DNA of 64,000 nucleotides from assembly GCF_005577435.1 (NCBI RefSeq), contig NZ_CP040396.1:2352501-2416500 (forward strand), read 5' to 3'. Made by a program: the position numbers and the translations under genes. Below the pieces are notes generated by a model, which had not been told where the DNA came from, ran no database searches, and saw only the letters and a list, made by a program, of their open reading frames with translations. Shown one piece after another: positions 44,448 to 53,956 of this stretch. Source of the DNA: Paenibacillus algicola (lineage in GTDB: Bacteria; Bacillota; Bacilli; Paenibacillales; Paenibacillaceae). Position 1 is the first letter of the stretch. Each line of letters opens with the position of its first letter.

Positions 44448-46613
44448 TTATTTCTTGGCAGGCATGGGGGTAAAGAGCAGGTTGACGGGAAGGTTGCTTC
44501 CCGGAGCAGCAGTTAACATGATCTCAACACTTTGCTCGTAGTCGCCAGTACGGTACAGAACAGCCTGCTCATTTGGAGCGCTGACTTGTCCATTCGAATA
44601 AATGGCGGTGATTAACCCATTTACCATAGCATATCCCGAATACTTTCCGCCGCGGGGATTGAATGAGATCAATGTATTAGGTGCCACTCGTTCCAGACGA
44701 ATCTTGTAAAGAACTCCAAAATTGCCTGCGTTGGAGGTAGGACTGTTGTACATAGGATCGGTGCCCATTAAATTCGGATCGTCTCCATCATCTCCCAGCA
44801 GCAAACGCTCTGGCTTGGCGCCCACTTCTTCGAAATGTTGAATGATTCGGGTCGAGTTCGGGTACGTTCCGCGATTATGCACGCCGTCTTTATCAAGCAG
44901 TGGAAGCTCCTTCCACACCTTCAGCGGTTCAGCCTTCTCATCAATCATGATGACGTCAAACTGAATCGGAAGATCACTGTAAAGATCTGCAAAGAGCGAA
45001 ATAACATCCCCCTGCTTCATCCGCGTCTGGCTCAGCTCGGTCATGACCAGTCGGCTTTCCCCTGGCGCCAGCGTGATCGCAGACTGCTTGGAGCCATTCT
45101 GCATCGATTCAAAGTAGTACAATACAGATTTCTTCCCGGCTGCCGTGGCAATATAGGTCGGTCCGGCAAAGCCCAGATTTTCTGTGTTTATCACAGCTGG
45201 AGATGCATTATTGTTCGTAGCAACCACATACATTTTGACATTTTTATTTACGTTGTTTACATGATGAATCATGAAACGCATGTCCCCGGAGGCCGTCTCG
45301 CGATAGACATTGCCGAGCTCATTCACGGTTTCGGGGCTGTTGCTGCGGATCAAGGTGCTTGGCTCGTCCAAATACTTATAAAGAATTCGGTCACGGCCTG
45401 TCACTTCAGATCCATTAAACGTAAACTTCTCTCCGGCCGGAATAAACAGCTTATTGAAATCATCCTCTGCATACAGCGTTTCACCTGTAATGTTGATGAT
45501 TCGGGTCGCCGTTGTGCTTACCCCTTGCTGGTCAGTCACGGTCAGATTAATCGTCTTGGGGCCCGGTGTGAAAAAAGCATACGCATTATTGTCCCATTGC
45601 ACAGACTTGATGCCTTCATCATCGTAGCTCTGGTCAGTGTATGTAATCCACTCGCCCATTTTATATTCTGCTTTATCGGTTGTAAATGCGGCCACTGGAG
45701 GCTGATTCGGCTTCAGAACCTTTACCGTCTGAGTGGCTGGTTCACTCCAGGCTCCACTGGCATCCTGAACATAATACGTTACCACGTAATCTCCAGGCTG
45801 GCTAAACACGTCCTGCCGCCCCTCCCAGCGCTCATTCACGATCGGAAGCCCTGTAGGAGACGTGGCTTGCGTGCTGTAGGTTACTAGCGTCTCACCCGCA
45901 TAAATCTCCTTCGGTCCTATTGTAAATGCTGCTACAGGCTTCTGCTCCAGATTCATAATGATGCGCTTGCCGATGTTATCCACTTGGTACTTCAGATTGA
46001 GCGCTTGTGTTATGGACGTCAGCGGAACCATGAAGGTTCCTTTGGTCTGATACGATGCCCCTTTCATTGACTTTACGACACCATTCACCGTGTAGCTGGC
46101 GCTGTCTGTCTTGAAGCGCAGCTCGGTATCCCCCTTCAGAATCACGGTTTCCTTCGTCTTGGCTTCATAGCGGAGCTTGAAACCAACACGGTCAACCAGC
46201 GTCCGGATCGGAACATAAGAAATCCCTTTATTGACCAGCAATGGCTGCGGCGCTTGATACACCTGTCCGCCTAGCTCAAGCTTTGTACTATTATAATAAA
46301 AAATGAGTTCGTTCATGGACACCGGCGTTGGCGCTGGCTCCGATTCCAGACTGTTTCCAGCCCCTTCTTCTGCTTCTTCTGCATCTTCTGTACCTTGCCC
46401 TGGTACAACGTCCTTGTCCGCTTCTACTTTTTCCACTTCTCCTTGAATAACTTCTAGCTGTCCGTTCTTATCACTTTGCGGTGCTTCATAGACTTCGCCG
46501 GTCACTGTGCCGGGTACGGGTCCCGTACTTACAGACTCAGCTCCTGCAGGAAGAACTGCAGCAGCCTGTACGACAACCAGCAAAGCGAATATCGTTAACT
46601 TTTTCAAATTCAT
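44448..46613 (-). CDS. secreted protein with copper-amine-oxidase-N (stalk) domain and PKD-like repeats
   Basis: 721 residues. A signal peptide (to about AGA at 25) is followed by an acidic linker rich in Glu, Asp and Gly (to about 95). Next comes a copper amine oxidase N-terminal-type domain (about 98-230, with YVPIRTLVDRVGFKLRYEAK and FMVPLTSITQALNLKYQVD). Two PKD-like beta domains (about 230-390, with PVAAFTIGPKEIYAGETLV and PVAAFTTDKAEYKMGEWITY) precede a C-terminal beta-rich region of unknown type. Such stalk domains are common on Paenibacillus surface proteins and are not enzymatic. AAGGGAGC precedes the ATG. No sorting signal is seen. Confidence 0.87.
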   Translation of the reverse strand: MNLKKLTIFALLVVVQAAAVLPAGAESVSTGPVPGTVTGEVYEAPQSDKNGQLEVIQGEVEKVEADKDVVPGQGTEDAEEAEEGAGNSLESEPAPTPVSMNELIFYYNSTKLELGGQVYQAPQPLLVNKGISYVPIRTLVDRVGFKLRYEAKTKETVILKGDTELRFKTDSASYTVNGVVKSMKGASYQTKGTFMVPLTSITQALNLKYQVDNIGKRIIMNLEQKPVAAFTIGPKEIYAGETLVTYSTQATSPTGLPIVNERWEGRQDVFSQPGDYVVTYYVQDASGAWSEPATQTVKVLKPNQPPVAAFTTDKAEYKMGEWITYTDQSYDDEGIKSVQWDNNAYAFFTPGPKTINLTVTDQQGVSTTATRIINITGETLYAEDDFNKLFIPAGEKFTFNGSEVTGRDRILYKYLDEPSTLIRSNSPETVNELGNVYRETASGDMRFMIHHVNNVNKNVKMYVVATNNNASPAVINTENLGFAGPTYIATAAGKKSVLYYFESMQNGSKQSAITLAPGESRLVMTELSQTRMKQGDVISLFADLYSDLPIQFDVIMIDEKAEPLKVWKELPLLDKDGVHNRGTYPNSTRIIQHFEEVGAKPERLLLGDDGDDPNLMGTDPMYNSPTSNAGNFGVLYKIRLERVAPNTLISFNPRGGKYSGYAMVNGLITAIYSNGQVSAPNEQAVLYRTGDYEQSVEIMLTAAPGSNLPVNLLFTPMPAKK

Positions 46614-46721
46614 ACCTGTGCTCCCTTGAGTTTCTCGTTTTATTTTTCCAGCTCCCTAGTATTAAACGCACACTTTGGTAAAAAGTTCTTGTCTAAATGG
46701 TTAAAACCTCGCCATGGATCT

Positions 46722-47162
46722 TTATTTTCTGCGAACAATGAAGATTAGAGCCATACTTATGACAGTCTGAAGCACCCAGAAAAGAATCGCGAGCAGGATC
46801 GTCATCGACATTTGGAACCAATGCTGAATCATTAATCCTCCCAACCATCCACCAAGCATACCTAACGCGCCGTACACGAATAGGGATACAATAATTGTGA
46901 TGAAATGCCTTTGTTTTTGACGTAAGGTATGAAGAATTCTCGCAATGGTCATATCTGCTAGAAGCGATAATGGCAGGAGGAATAATAGAGTGAACGGAAG
47001 AAAGAAGACGTAACCGGCTGCAAATATATAACTGGTGGATGAGCTGACCTCATGACTTGGCTGGATCTCAAAGGATCTTTGAAGCGTAAAGAAGAACGAG
47101 ACCATGGCCGGTGTCAAAAAAGCCGCAAGCACTTTACCAAAAGCATTCAATGTGTACCTCAT
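46722..47162 (-). CDS. small polytopic membrane protein of unknown function
   Basis: About 146 residues with four membrane segments: near 10-28, 45-70 (YIFAAGYVFFLPFTLLFLLPLSLLADM), 90-110 and 115-142. The C-terminus is basic (IFIVRRK). The ATG at 47162 (MRYTLNAFGKV) sits behind AAAAGGAGTGGGG; the longer reading upstream has no site. I recognise no family. It is monocistronic between the surface protein and purT. Confidence 0.72.
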   Translation of the reverse strand: MRYTLNAFGKVLAAFLTPAMVSFFFTLQRSFEIQPSHEVSSSTSYIFAAGYVFFLPFTLLFLLPLSLLADMTIARILHTLRQKQRHFITIIVSLFVYGALGMLGGWLGGLMIQHWFQMSMTILLAILFWVLQTVISMALIFIVRRK

Positions 47163-47296
47163 AACCCCACTCCTTTTGTCCCTGATCATTGTGCAAGCCG
47201 CAATTTGTAGGAATGGAAACAATATACCATAGATTCTCAGTATTGTGAATTAAATCACTTGATGAAGGTATGAAATACCTGAAGGGGTTTATCAAC

Positions 47297-47338
47297 AAAA
47301 CAAGCGTGCTGCCTCATGATGAGATCGCACGCTTGTTT
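47297..47338 (-). terminator. rho-independent terminator of purT
   Basis: Arms AAACAAGCGTGC and GCACGCTTGTTT with a long loop, then TTTTGTTG on the minus strand, just past the purT stop. Confidence 0.85.
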
Positions 47339-47342
47339 GGCT

Positions 47343-48509
47343 TTATGATTCAGAAGGTACAATTTGCATAGCATCCAAGGCTTGCTTGGCGTGAGTTCTG
47401 GCCTGCTCTACACTGTCCGCCGCAGACAATGCGACCGCCATCCGGCGACCGATCTTGGTCACCGGCTTACCGAAGATCCGAACCTGTGTACGAGGGACAG
47501 CAAGGGCCTTCTCGACGCCAGTCACTTCATAGTGCTCCAGCTCGGCCGCAGCCTTCAGCGGCCGACTGGCGCCAGGCGTAATCAGCTCAATCTCAGGGAT
47601 CGGGTAGCCCAGAATCGCCCGGACATGAAGTGCAAACTCCGATAGATTCTGGGTAACCAGGGTCACAAGTCCAGTATCATGAGGCCTTGGGGAAACTTCA
47701 CTGAAGTAAACCCGGTCCTTGGCTAGAAACAGCTCGACCCCAAATAAGCCGTAACCGCCAAGCTCATCAGTGATAGCCTGAGCAATTCTTTTGGCCTCGG
47801 CAAGCTGGTCTTCACTCATGGCATGAGGCTGCCAGGATTCAATATAATCGCCGCTTTCCTGAATATGTCCGATTGGTGGACAGAAGACGGTTCCACTGAC
47901 CGAGCGAACGGTTAACAGTGTAATCTCAGATTCAAACGGAATAAATTCCTCAATAATGACTCTTCCGTTCTGCACACGGCCGCCTTCCATCGCCATATTC
48001 CAGCAGGACTGAATGTCTTCTTCACGGCGGCATACACTTTGTCCTTTACCTGAAGAGCTCATGAGCGGCTTGATCACGCAAGGATAGCCGGTTGACTTGA
48101 CCGCAGCATCGAATTCTTCGTATGTGTCGGCAAACTGATACCCTGCCGTAGGCAGACCCAGCTTCTCGGCAGCCAGACGCCGAATGCCTTCACGGTCCAT
48201 GGTCAGCCTTGCTGCACGCGCCGTCGGAATCACGCGGTGTCCTTCCGCCTCCAGCTTTTCCAGCTCGTGGGTGGCCAGGGCCTCAATCTCCGGAACGATC
48301 AAATCCGGCTTCTCTTCCTCAATGATCTGACGCAGCCGGGATGCATCCATCATATCAATCACATAGTGCCGATGAGCCACCTGCATGGCAGGTGCATGGC
48401 CATACCGGTCTACCGCCACCGTCTCAATACCTAAACGCTGTGCCTCCAGAATAACCTCTTTGCCCAGCTCCCCAGAGCCAAGCAGCATCATTTTGCGGGT
48501 CTTTAACAT
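47343..48509 (-). CDS. purT: formate-dependent phosphoribosylglycinamide formyltransferase
   Basis: A 388-residue ATP-grasp enzyme that makes formyl-GAR from GAR, formate and ATP, the folate-free version of the third purine step. It begins [24 protein letters not shown]. The ATP-grasp core includes [33 protein letters not shown] and [25 protein letters not shown]. The ATG at 48509 follows GAGGAG by six bases; the longer frame is rejected. It is controlled by a ZTP riboswitch with terminator upstream, which fits its role when folate-derived one-carbon units run short. Confidence 0.95.
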   Translation of the reverse strand: MLKTRKMMLLGSGELGKEVILEAQRLGIETVAVDRYGHAPAMQVAHRHYVIDMMDASRLRQIIEEEKPDLIVPEIEALATHELEKLEAEGHRVIPTARAARLTMDREGIRRLAAEKLGLPTAGYQFADTYEEFDAAVKSTGYPCVIKPLMSSSGKGQSVCRREEDIQSCWNMAMEGGRVQNGRVIIEEFIPFESEITLLTVRSVSGTVFCPPIGHIQESGDYIESWQPHAMSEDQLAEAKRIAQAITDELGGYGLFGVELFLAKDRVYFSEVSPRPHDTGLVTLVTQNLSEFALHVRAILGYPIPEIELITPGASRPLKAAAELEHYEVTGVEKALAVPRTQVRIFGKPVTKIGRRMAVALSAADSVEQARTHAKQALDAMQIVPSES

Positions 48510-48556
48510 GGTAATCTCCTCGCTTTGTCGAAATGATCCGGCAGAACCGAAATTAC

Positions 48557-48668
48557 AAAAAAGAGGCAAGGAGAAAGACACTCCTTACCTCTGCCCAGGC
48601 GTACGGCGATATCCACGATGATGCTCCCCCATGGTTTCCCATGCTACGCCAGTTACATCTCCGTGCTG
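48557..48668 (-). promoter_or_regulatory. ZTP/ZMP (pfl) riboswitch with terminator, controlling purT
   Basis: On the minus strand the conserved pfl blocks appear in order: GTAACTGGCG, then GGGAAACCATGGGGGAGC, then CGCCTGGGCA. Immediately after, AGGTAAGGAG pairs with CTCCTTGCCT followed by TTTTTT (48557-48594). Binding of ZMP/ZTP, which builds up when 10-formyl-tetrahydrofolate is low, should prevent the terminator and turn purT on. Confidence 0.93.
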
Positions 48669-48680
48669 AATTATAGTTCT

Positions 48681-48709
48681 ATCATACGTATTTTAGAGTC
48701 ATCCCGCAA
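48681..48709 (-). promoter_or_regulatory. promoter of the purT riboswitch transcript
   Basis: TTGCGG (48704-48709) and TATGAT (48681-48686) on the minus strand with a 17-base spacer. Transcription would begin just before the ZTP aptamer. Confidence 0.65.
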
Positions 48710-48771
48710 CTATTAAGGCAACTGACTCCTATTCTTTGTATAATTGTTCTACACAAAAAGTGAGTTCATGC

Positions 48772-49494
48772 TTACTCCTCGTCATACTCCACGTTGTGGT
48801 ATACCTGCTGCACATCCTCCAGATCCTCAAGCGCATCGATCAGCTTCTCGAATTGTGGAATGGAATCCTCGGGCAGGCTGACATAGGTTTGAGGCAGCAT
48901 GCTCAATTCAGCAACCGTGAATTCAGTAACGCCGGCTTGCTTCAGCGCCTCCTGGACCTCGTGATACTGATCCGGCTCTGCGTAAATAATGACGACATCA
49001 TCCTCTTCCACGATGTCACGCACTTCGATGTCGGCCTCCATCATAAGCTCGAACACCTCGTCCAGCGATTTACCGGTCATACCAAACACGGCCGTGGAGT
49101 CGAACATATAAGCTACCGATCCGCTGACGCCCATATTGCCGCCATTCTTGTTAAATGCAGAGCGGACATCTGATGCCGTCCGGTTCACGTTATTCGTCAG
49201 CGTATCGACAATGACCATAGCGCCGTTGGGACCGAAGCCCTCATAACGAAGCTCTGTGTACGTTTCTTCGCCGCTGCCCTTTGCTTTATCCAATGCCCGA
49301 TCAATAATGGCTTTAGGCACGTTATAGGTTTTGGCCCGCTCCAGAACGACCTTCAGCGCTCGGTTCGACTCCGGGTCCGGCTCACCCTTCTTTGCAGCCA
49401 CATAAATTTCTACGCCGAATTTCGCATAAATCCGGCTCGTATTTGCATCCTTGGAGGCTTTCTTTTCCTTAATATTATTCCATTTGCGACCCAT
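48772..49494 (-). CDS. YebC/PmpR family protein (YeeI type)
   Basis: 240 residues. The YeeI-type start [20 protein letters not shown] differs from classic YebC (MAGHSKW...). The family core includes [22 protein letters not shown] and [19 protein letters not shown]. These proteins were long called transcriptional regulators; recent work assigns members a role in helping ribosomes through difficult sequences. GGGAGCGG precedes the ATG. It is a single gene. Confidence 0.92.
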   Translation of the reverse strand: MGRKWNNIKEKKASKDANTSRIYAKFGVEIYVAAKKGEPDPESNRALKVVLERAKTYNVPKAIIDRALDKAKGSGEETYTELRYEGFGPNGAMVIVDTLTNNVNRTASDVRSAFNKNGGNMGVSGSVAYMFDSTAVFGMTGKSLDEVFELMMEADIEVRDIVEEDDVVIIYAEPDQYHEVQEALKQAGVTEFTVAELSMLPQTYVSLPEDSIPQFEKLIDALEDLEDVQQVYHNVEYDEE

Positions 49495-49532
49495 ACCGCT
49501 CCCGCTTTCTCTATGAATTTAAATCTGTTAGA

Positions 49533-50195
49533 TTACCCTTCAAAAGGGTAGGTCCAAAAGCTTTCCACACCAAATCGCAGAACCATATCTTCTCGGGACA
49601 GCTTCTTGTCGCCCACGAGCTCCGGGGCTTGAAACTGCGAACGATGTGCTGTAATCGATTGGATCTTCTGATCTATATATTCCTCAACATCCTGATATAC
49701 ATCAGGCTCTCCAATGTAATCCCGACAGCCGTTGGAAAATGCAAGGCAATGCACCTCGGGGCGCTCATCCTTCGGCAGTCTCTGAATCGTCCGGATCACA
49801 GAAGCCCCTGTAGCATCATGATCCGGATGAACGCTGTATCCGGGATAGAAGGTAATCACCAGCGATGGCTTTACCTCATCCAGAAGCTTCTTCATTTCAC
49901 CGTCGATCACTTCCGGCTCTTCAAATTCCACCATCTTGTCATGGAAGCCCAGCATTCTTACATCCTGTATTCCGATCGCCTTGCAGGATTCCTCCAGCTC
50001 CAGCTTACGAATGGCCGGAAGCGTAATCCGATTGGCAAAGGGAGGCACCCCCATGTTCCGGCCCATTTCGCCAAGCGTAAGACAGGCATAGGTGACCTGC
50101 CAGCCCTCGTGAATTAGCTTCGCCAATGTCCCGGAAGTGCCGAAGGCTTCATCGTCTGGGTGCGGAAATACAACCAGGACCCTTTTTGTCATCAT
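49533..50195 (-). CDS. bshB2: bacillithiol biosynthesis deacetylase BshB2
   Basis: About 220 residues of the LmbE/PIG-L zinc deacetylase family. Metal and catalytic residues are in FPHPDDEAFGTSGTL and GYSVHPDHDATG. BshB2 removes acetyl from GlcNAc-malate in bacillithiol synthesis or from bacillithiol conjugates. The call against BshB1 rests on its pairing with yojF, as in B. subtilis yojF-yojG. The ATG at 50195 is nine bases from AGGAG. Confidence 0.9.
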   Translation of the reverse strand: MMTKRVLVVFPHPDDEAFGTSGTLAKLIHEGWQVTYACLTLGEMGRNMGVPPFANRITLPAIRKLELEESCKAIGIQDVRMLGFHDKMVEFEEPEVIDGEMKKLLDEVKPSLVITFYPGYSVHPDHDATGASVIRTIQRLPKDERPEVHCLAFSNGCRDYIGEPDVYQDVEEYIDQKIQSITAHRSQFQAPELVGDKKLSREDMVLRFGVESFWTYPFEG

Positions 50196-50214
50196 GTCGT
50201 TCATCTCCTGTTCC

Positions 50215-50559
50215 TTAAAAAGGCTCCTGGCTGAGCTGCAATGCAACGACCAGTTTGCCCTGACTATCATGGCCTGCCAAAATCAGGCGTTCTGTATCGC
50301 TCTCCTCAAAGTGCGTGAGTCCTTCCGCGTAAACCCAGCCCTCTTCGGTCTTCAAGCCAACCCGGTAGGGTCCTGCTCCAGAAATTTTTCCACTGGAATA
50401 GCACACCTTGGCATTGGTTATAAAATTAGCCGCAGGATGTCGGGAGCTGTCCACATGCGCAGCATATGCACCTGTAGTCAGCTCCAGATGGACGTAAAGC
50501 TCCTGATCCTGCAGCTTGTTCAGCATCTGCTGTACTTCTGATAAATTAATAAGCTCCAT
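50215..50559 (-). CDS. yojF: YojF family protein (DUF1806)
   Basis: 114 residues, small and soluble. The stretch LYVHLELTTGAYAAH and SRHPAANFITNAKVCYS are typical of DUF1806. It is always found next to bshB2 in Bacillales, and here it precedes it by 19 bases on the same strand. Its biochemical role is unknown; a link to bacillithiol is inferred from the pairing. GGAGGG precedes the ATG. Confidence 0.88.
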   Translation of the reverse strand: MELINLSEVQQMLNKLQDQELYVHLELTTGAYAAHVDSSRHPAANFITNAKVCYSSGKISGAGPYRVGLKTEEGWVYAEGLTHFEESDTERLILAGHDSQGKLVVALQLSQEPF

Positions 50560-50666
50560 GGTACCCTCCGGCTCAAGTAAGTTAGTTCATGTTCAAGTGC
50601 GAATATGACTATTCTATCACATTTAAGCCGAGATGAAAAAAGGTTCAGGACGCCTCCTTGGAATGA

Positions 50667-51431
50667 CTAAATGGCCGGCATGACGTTACCGCCGCAGACA
50701 GGAATGTACGCGCCTGTCGTAAAAGAAGCCAGATCTGATGCAAGAAAAGCCACCATATTGGCAATTTCCTGATCCGTACCCCGGCGCCGCAGGGGAACCT
50801 GCTGCTCATAAGAGGCGTTATGCTCTGTGCCTTGATCCCGATCCCGGTCACTGACCGTCCATCCCGGGGCGACCTGATTGACCGTAATCCCCTGCTCCCC
50901 TACCTCCTTCGCCAGTACGCGATAGACGCCGTCCATCCCTCTTTTTCCAGCGGTGTACGCTGATTGGTTCGGGAAATTCTGCATGGAGCATTCCGTATTG
51001 ATCCCGATAAACCTTCCGTAACCTCTCTCGGCCATGGAAGGAATGAAGGCTTTGGCAAGATAAACGCTCTGCATCACACAGCTGTCGAACTGACTCTGAT
51101 AATCACGGGGATCCTGCTCTAGAACCGAGGTCCAGGCGTACTGCTCGACAGCATTGGCAACCGTAATATCTGGAAGCCTGCCCAGACTGGCTTGAATCTG
51201 CTCCTTCATCTGCATCACGGATTCCTGGCTCGTGATATCTCCTTGAACGATCATTGCTTTTCTTCCGGTCTGCAGAACCTCCTGAAGCAGCTGATTCGCT
51301 TTCTCCGCATTACTCCGGTAATGAATGACGATATCAGCTCCGCACTCCGCGAGTGTAGAAATCATTACCCGACCGAGCTGGCCCGTACCCCCAGTGACCA
51401 GAGCCATTTTCCCTGTCAAATCAATACGCAT
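50667..51431 (-). CDS. short-chain dehydrogenase/reductase
   Basis: 254 residues. The NAD(P) motif is ALVTGGTGQLGRVM (TGGxxxxG type) with VANAVEQ in place of the usual NNAG. The active site is formed by Ser in INTECSMQ and Tyr-Lys in AYTAGKRG. The C-terminus (GNVMPAI) lacks a membrane part. GGGAGAGGG precedes the ATG. It lies 48 bases after the CDP-alcohol phosphotransferase gene and is the last gene of the long YnjBCD-like operon. The substrate is unknown. Confidence 0.87.
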   Translation of the reverse strand: MRIDLTGKMALVTGGTGQLGRVMISTLAECGADIVIHYRSNAEKANQLLQEVLQTGRKAMIVQGDITSQESVMQMKEQIQASLGRLPDITVANAVEQYAWTSVLEQDPRDYQSQFDSCVMQSVYLAKAFIPSMAERGYGRFIGINTECSMQNFPNQSAYTAGKRGMDGVYRVLAKEVGEQGITVNQVAPGWTVSDRDRDQGTEHNASYEQQVPLRRRGTDQEIANMVAFLASDLASFTTGAYIPVCGGNVMPAI

Positions 51432-51479
51432 ATTTCCCTCTCCCTTACATGTGAAATAGAATGCCGCCGTGCTAGCTTT

Positions 51480-52073
51480 TTAAGCCCCATGGCGCTTCAA
51501 CCAGGTGTACACATCCCACAGATGCTTGATCGCAGTAAGAACTAACAGGCTGAAAAAGATCCAGGCCGCGGCAAACGCCACCGAAGAAAACAGCATCATC
51601 ACGGTAAAAAAAGCAAAGGATTCCGTCCGCTCCAAGATCCCGGGGTTATAATGAAACCCTTTTATGCCTGAATTCTCAATCACATTTCCTGTCACCAAAA
51701 AGGTTGTCACCACGACCAGAATTCCAGCCAGGCTCAAAATTAACGGTGCATTTGCACCGGAATACGCTAGAACCAGGGCGGACATCATAGCCCCTTCAAC
51801 GATACGATCAAACACAATATCCAGCACATTGCCCCATTTGGAGGGCTTGGTCATGCGTGCAATGGTTCCATCCACAGCATCCAGATAGCCGGAAAGCCAT
51901 AACATCACAACAGCGGCAGCCGGATAGCCAGCCAGGAACACCGCGGCACTGCCGACTCCGAGCGTCATTGCGATCCAGCTGACCGCATTCGCCGACAGGC
52001 CGGCTTTGTGAAGGACGATGGCGCCCCGATGGATGATCGGCTGAACGGTATTTCTAGCATAAGAGTCCAGCAT
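51480..52073 (-). CDS. CDP-alcohol phosphotransferase family membrane protein (YnjF-like)
   Basis: 197 residues with about five membrane segments. The complete active-site motif DG-x2-AR-x8-G-x3-D-x3-D is present as DGTIARMTKPSKWGNVLD followed by IVFD. Such enzymes join a CDP-linked lipid or alcohol to a second alcohol. E. coli places ynjF of this family next to ynjBCD, and the same link is seen here 15 bases after the ATPase gene. The product lipid or polyol phosphate is unknown. AAGGAGGGG precedes the ATG. Confidence 0.87.
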   Translation of the reverse strand: MLDSYARNTVQPIIHRGAIVLHKAGLSANAVSWIAMTLGVGSAAVFLAGYPAAAVVMLWLSGYLDAVDGTIARMTKPSKWGNVLDIVFDRIVEGAMMSALVLAYSGANAPLILSLAGILVVVTTFLVTGNVIENSGIKGFHYNPGILERTESFAFFTVMMLFSSVAFAAAWIFFSLLVLTAIKHLWDVYTWLKRHGA

Positions 52074-52088
52074 TTTCTCCCCTCCTTC

Positions 52089-53135
52089 TTACATGGGAAA
52101 GCACCACAGCTCATCCCGATTGTATTGAATGCCTAATCGCTGACCGGGAACATGCTGCACCAGTCCGGGCAGCTTCATCACCAGGTGCTCGTCTTGAGCC
52201 TCCAGCTCCAGCAGCGTATGATCTCCCCGAAAAGAAACACGCCGCACCTCTCCCTGCACCGGAGATGAAGAATCCAGAATCAGCCATTCGGATCTTAATG
52301 CAGCCTGAACCGGTCCATCACGTAATGAAGCCAGTGAGGGATGAAGCGGCAGCTCTCCAAACAGGGTACGCACCCGGCTCCCCAGCTTGATCCCTCTCAG
52401 CCTGTTGTCCATCCCCATAAATGCCGCTGCCCACGGGCTTGCCGGACGATAGTACAGATCCTCCAAGGTCCCGTACTGCTCTCGCTTCCCCTGATTCACC
52501 AGGAGAAACCGGTCGCCCAGCGTCATGGCCTCTTCCCGGTCATGCGTCACCATGATCATTGGAACCTCGCGCGTACGCTTGAGATCTGCAAGCCAGCTGC
52601 CCATCTGCCTGCGAAGCAGCGGGTCCAGCTGGCTGAATGGCTCATCGAGCAGCAGCAGCTCCGGCTCAATGATCAATGACCGGGCCAGCGCTGCGCGCTG
52701 CTCTTGGCCACCGGATAATGAGGACAAGGACCGCGAGTAAAAGCCCGCAAGTCCCACCTCCGCCAAGAGCTGCTCCGCTTTGGCTTTTCTTTCCTTCGGC
52801 TTTACGCCCTTCAGCTTTAATCCGATTTCAACATTATGTCCGACGCTTAAGAACGGCAGCAGATAAGGCTTCTGAAAGATCATGGACAATCCCCGCTTCT
52901 CCGGTGGAAGCTGATGAATACGACGGCCGCCCATGATGATGCTGCCCCGCTCTGGATGAAGAAGACCGGCCAGCAGCTGCAGCAGCGTTGATTTTCCGCT
53001 TCCCGAAGGTCCCAGGATCACGAGCAGCTGTCCTTTCTCCAGCGTAAAGGATTGTTCGGCCAGAGTAAACGATGAGCTGTAGCTGCAGCCGATACCGGAC
53101 ACCTGCAGGAACGGCTCTTTTGTAATGGCGGTCAT
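52089..53135 (-). CDS. ABC transporter ATP-binding protein (YnjD-like)
   Basis: 348 residues: an ATPase domain (about 10-235) and a C-terminal TOBE-like regulatory domain. Walker A is [17 protein letters not shown], signature LSSLSGGQEQRAALARSL, Walker B LLLLDEPFSQLDP and H-loop MVTHDREEAM. It is of the spermidine/iron/molybdate (CUT1-like) importer class. It overlaps the permease gene upstream as ATGA. Grouped with the YnjB/YnjC-like genes. The substrate is not known. Confidence 0.88.
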   Translation of the reverse strand: MTAITKEPFLQVSGIGCSYSSSFTLAEQSFTLEKGQLLVILGPSGSGKSTLLQLLAGLLHPERGSIIMGGRRIHQLPPEKRGLSMIFQKPYLLPFLSVGHNVEIGLKLKGVKPKERKAKAEQLLAEVGLAGFYSRSLSSLSGGQEQRAALARSLIIEPELLLLDEPFSQLDPLLRRQMGSWLADLKRTREVPMIMVTHDREEAMTLGDRFLLVNQGKREQYGTLEDLYYRPASPWAAAFMGMDNRLRGIKLGSRVRTLFGELPLHPSLASLRDGPVQAALRSEWLILDSSSPVQGEVRRVSFRGDHTLLELEAQDEHLVMKLPGLVQHVPGQRLGIQYNRDELWCFPM

Positions 53136-53956
53136 GCCGCTTCCCCCTTTTCAGCAAATTGATCCACCTGTGTTTCTCTTGCACTGTAGATCACAACCAA
53201 CAACGCAGGAATAACAAATACCATGCTTAAAGCTCCCATCAGACTGTAATCTCCGCTAGAAAGTGTGCTGAAGAGCAGCATCGGCAGTGTAATCAAGCTT
53301 CCCCCGCCGATGAACAGCGTAAATAAATACTGACTCCAGGAGTTCAGAAAGCTGAACAGAATACTCAGCGTGAGCACCGGCTTCAACAGGGGCAGCTCAG
53401 CCTGAACAAACGACTGCCAGCGCGTGGCACCCAGCAGGCGCAGCTGCTTCTCATATCCGGAATCATAGCCGGCGTAGAAGCCATATAGCAAATAGATCGA
53501 GTATGGCGCTGCCGGAATAAGATGAGCAAGCAGCACACCCAGCCAGCTGTCAGACAGCCCGATCTGAAGAAAAAACACATGTACTCCGACCGCAATGGCA
53601 ATGCCGGGAATCAGAATGGGGGCAATCAGTGCGAGGCGAATCCAGCGATTCCCCCGTTGAATATACAAGCCGAGAGCTCTTGCTGCCGGATACGCAACCA
53701 GCTGCGAGATCACACTTGTCGCTGCTGCAAGCCCCAAACTGTTCAAAATGGAGGTCCATACCTGGGAATGAGACGAGAACACATAGGACCATGCACGGAG
53801 ACTAAAGACTGGCAGCAGCTCCGGAAACCGCCATTGCAGCGAGAAGGACCAGATCAGCAGCGGCACGAACGGAAGAATAAACACGGCCAGCAGCAGGAGA
53901 AAGACCCCGGCATACCCGCTCCTTTGCTTAAGACTGCTGTACCGTATGATGTTCAC
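53132..53956 (-). CDS. ABC transporter permease (YnjC-like, second half)
   Basis: 274 residues with six membrane segments. The EAA loop reads LRLLGATRWQSFVQAELPLLKP. It begins at GTG 53956, overlapping the previous permease gene by 29 bases with a weak ribosome site, so coupled translation is likely. E. coli YnjC is a single double-length permease; here the two halves are separate genes. Confidence 0.86.
   Translation of the reverse strand: MNIIRYSSLKQRSGYAGVFLLLLAVFILPFVPLLIWSFSLQWRFPELLPVFSLRAWSYVFSSHSQVWTSILNSLGLAAATSVISQLVAYPAARALGLYIQRGNRWIRLALIAPILIPGIAIAVGVHVFFLQIGLSDSWLGVLLAHLIPAAPYSIYLLYGFYAGYDSGYEKQLRLLGATRWQSFVQAELPLLKPVLTLSILFSFLNSWSQYLFTLFIGGGSLITLPMLLFSTLSSGDYSLMGALSMVFVIPALLVVIYSARETQVDQFAEKGEAA

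Noticed and set aside
44835..45887. Long plus-strand open frame of about 350 codons opposite the surface protein gene
   Set aside because: Antisense shadow of a well-supported gene; no family features.
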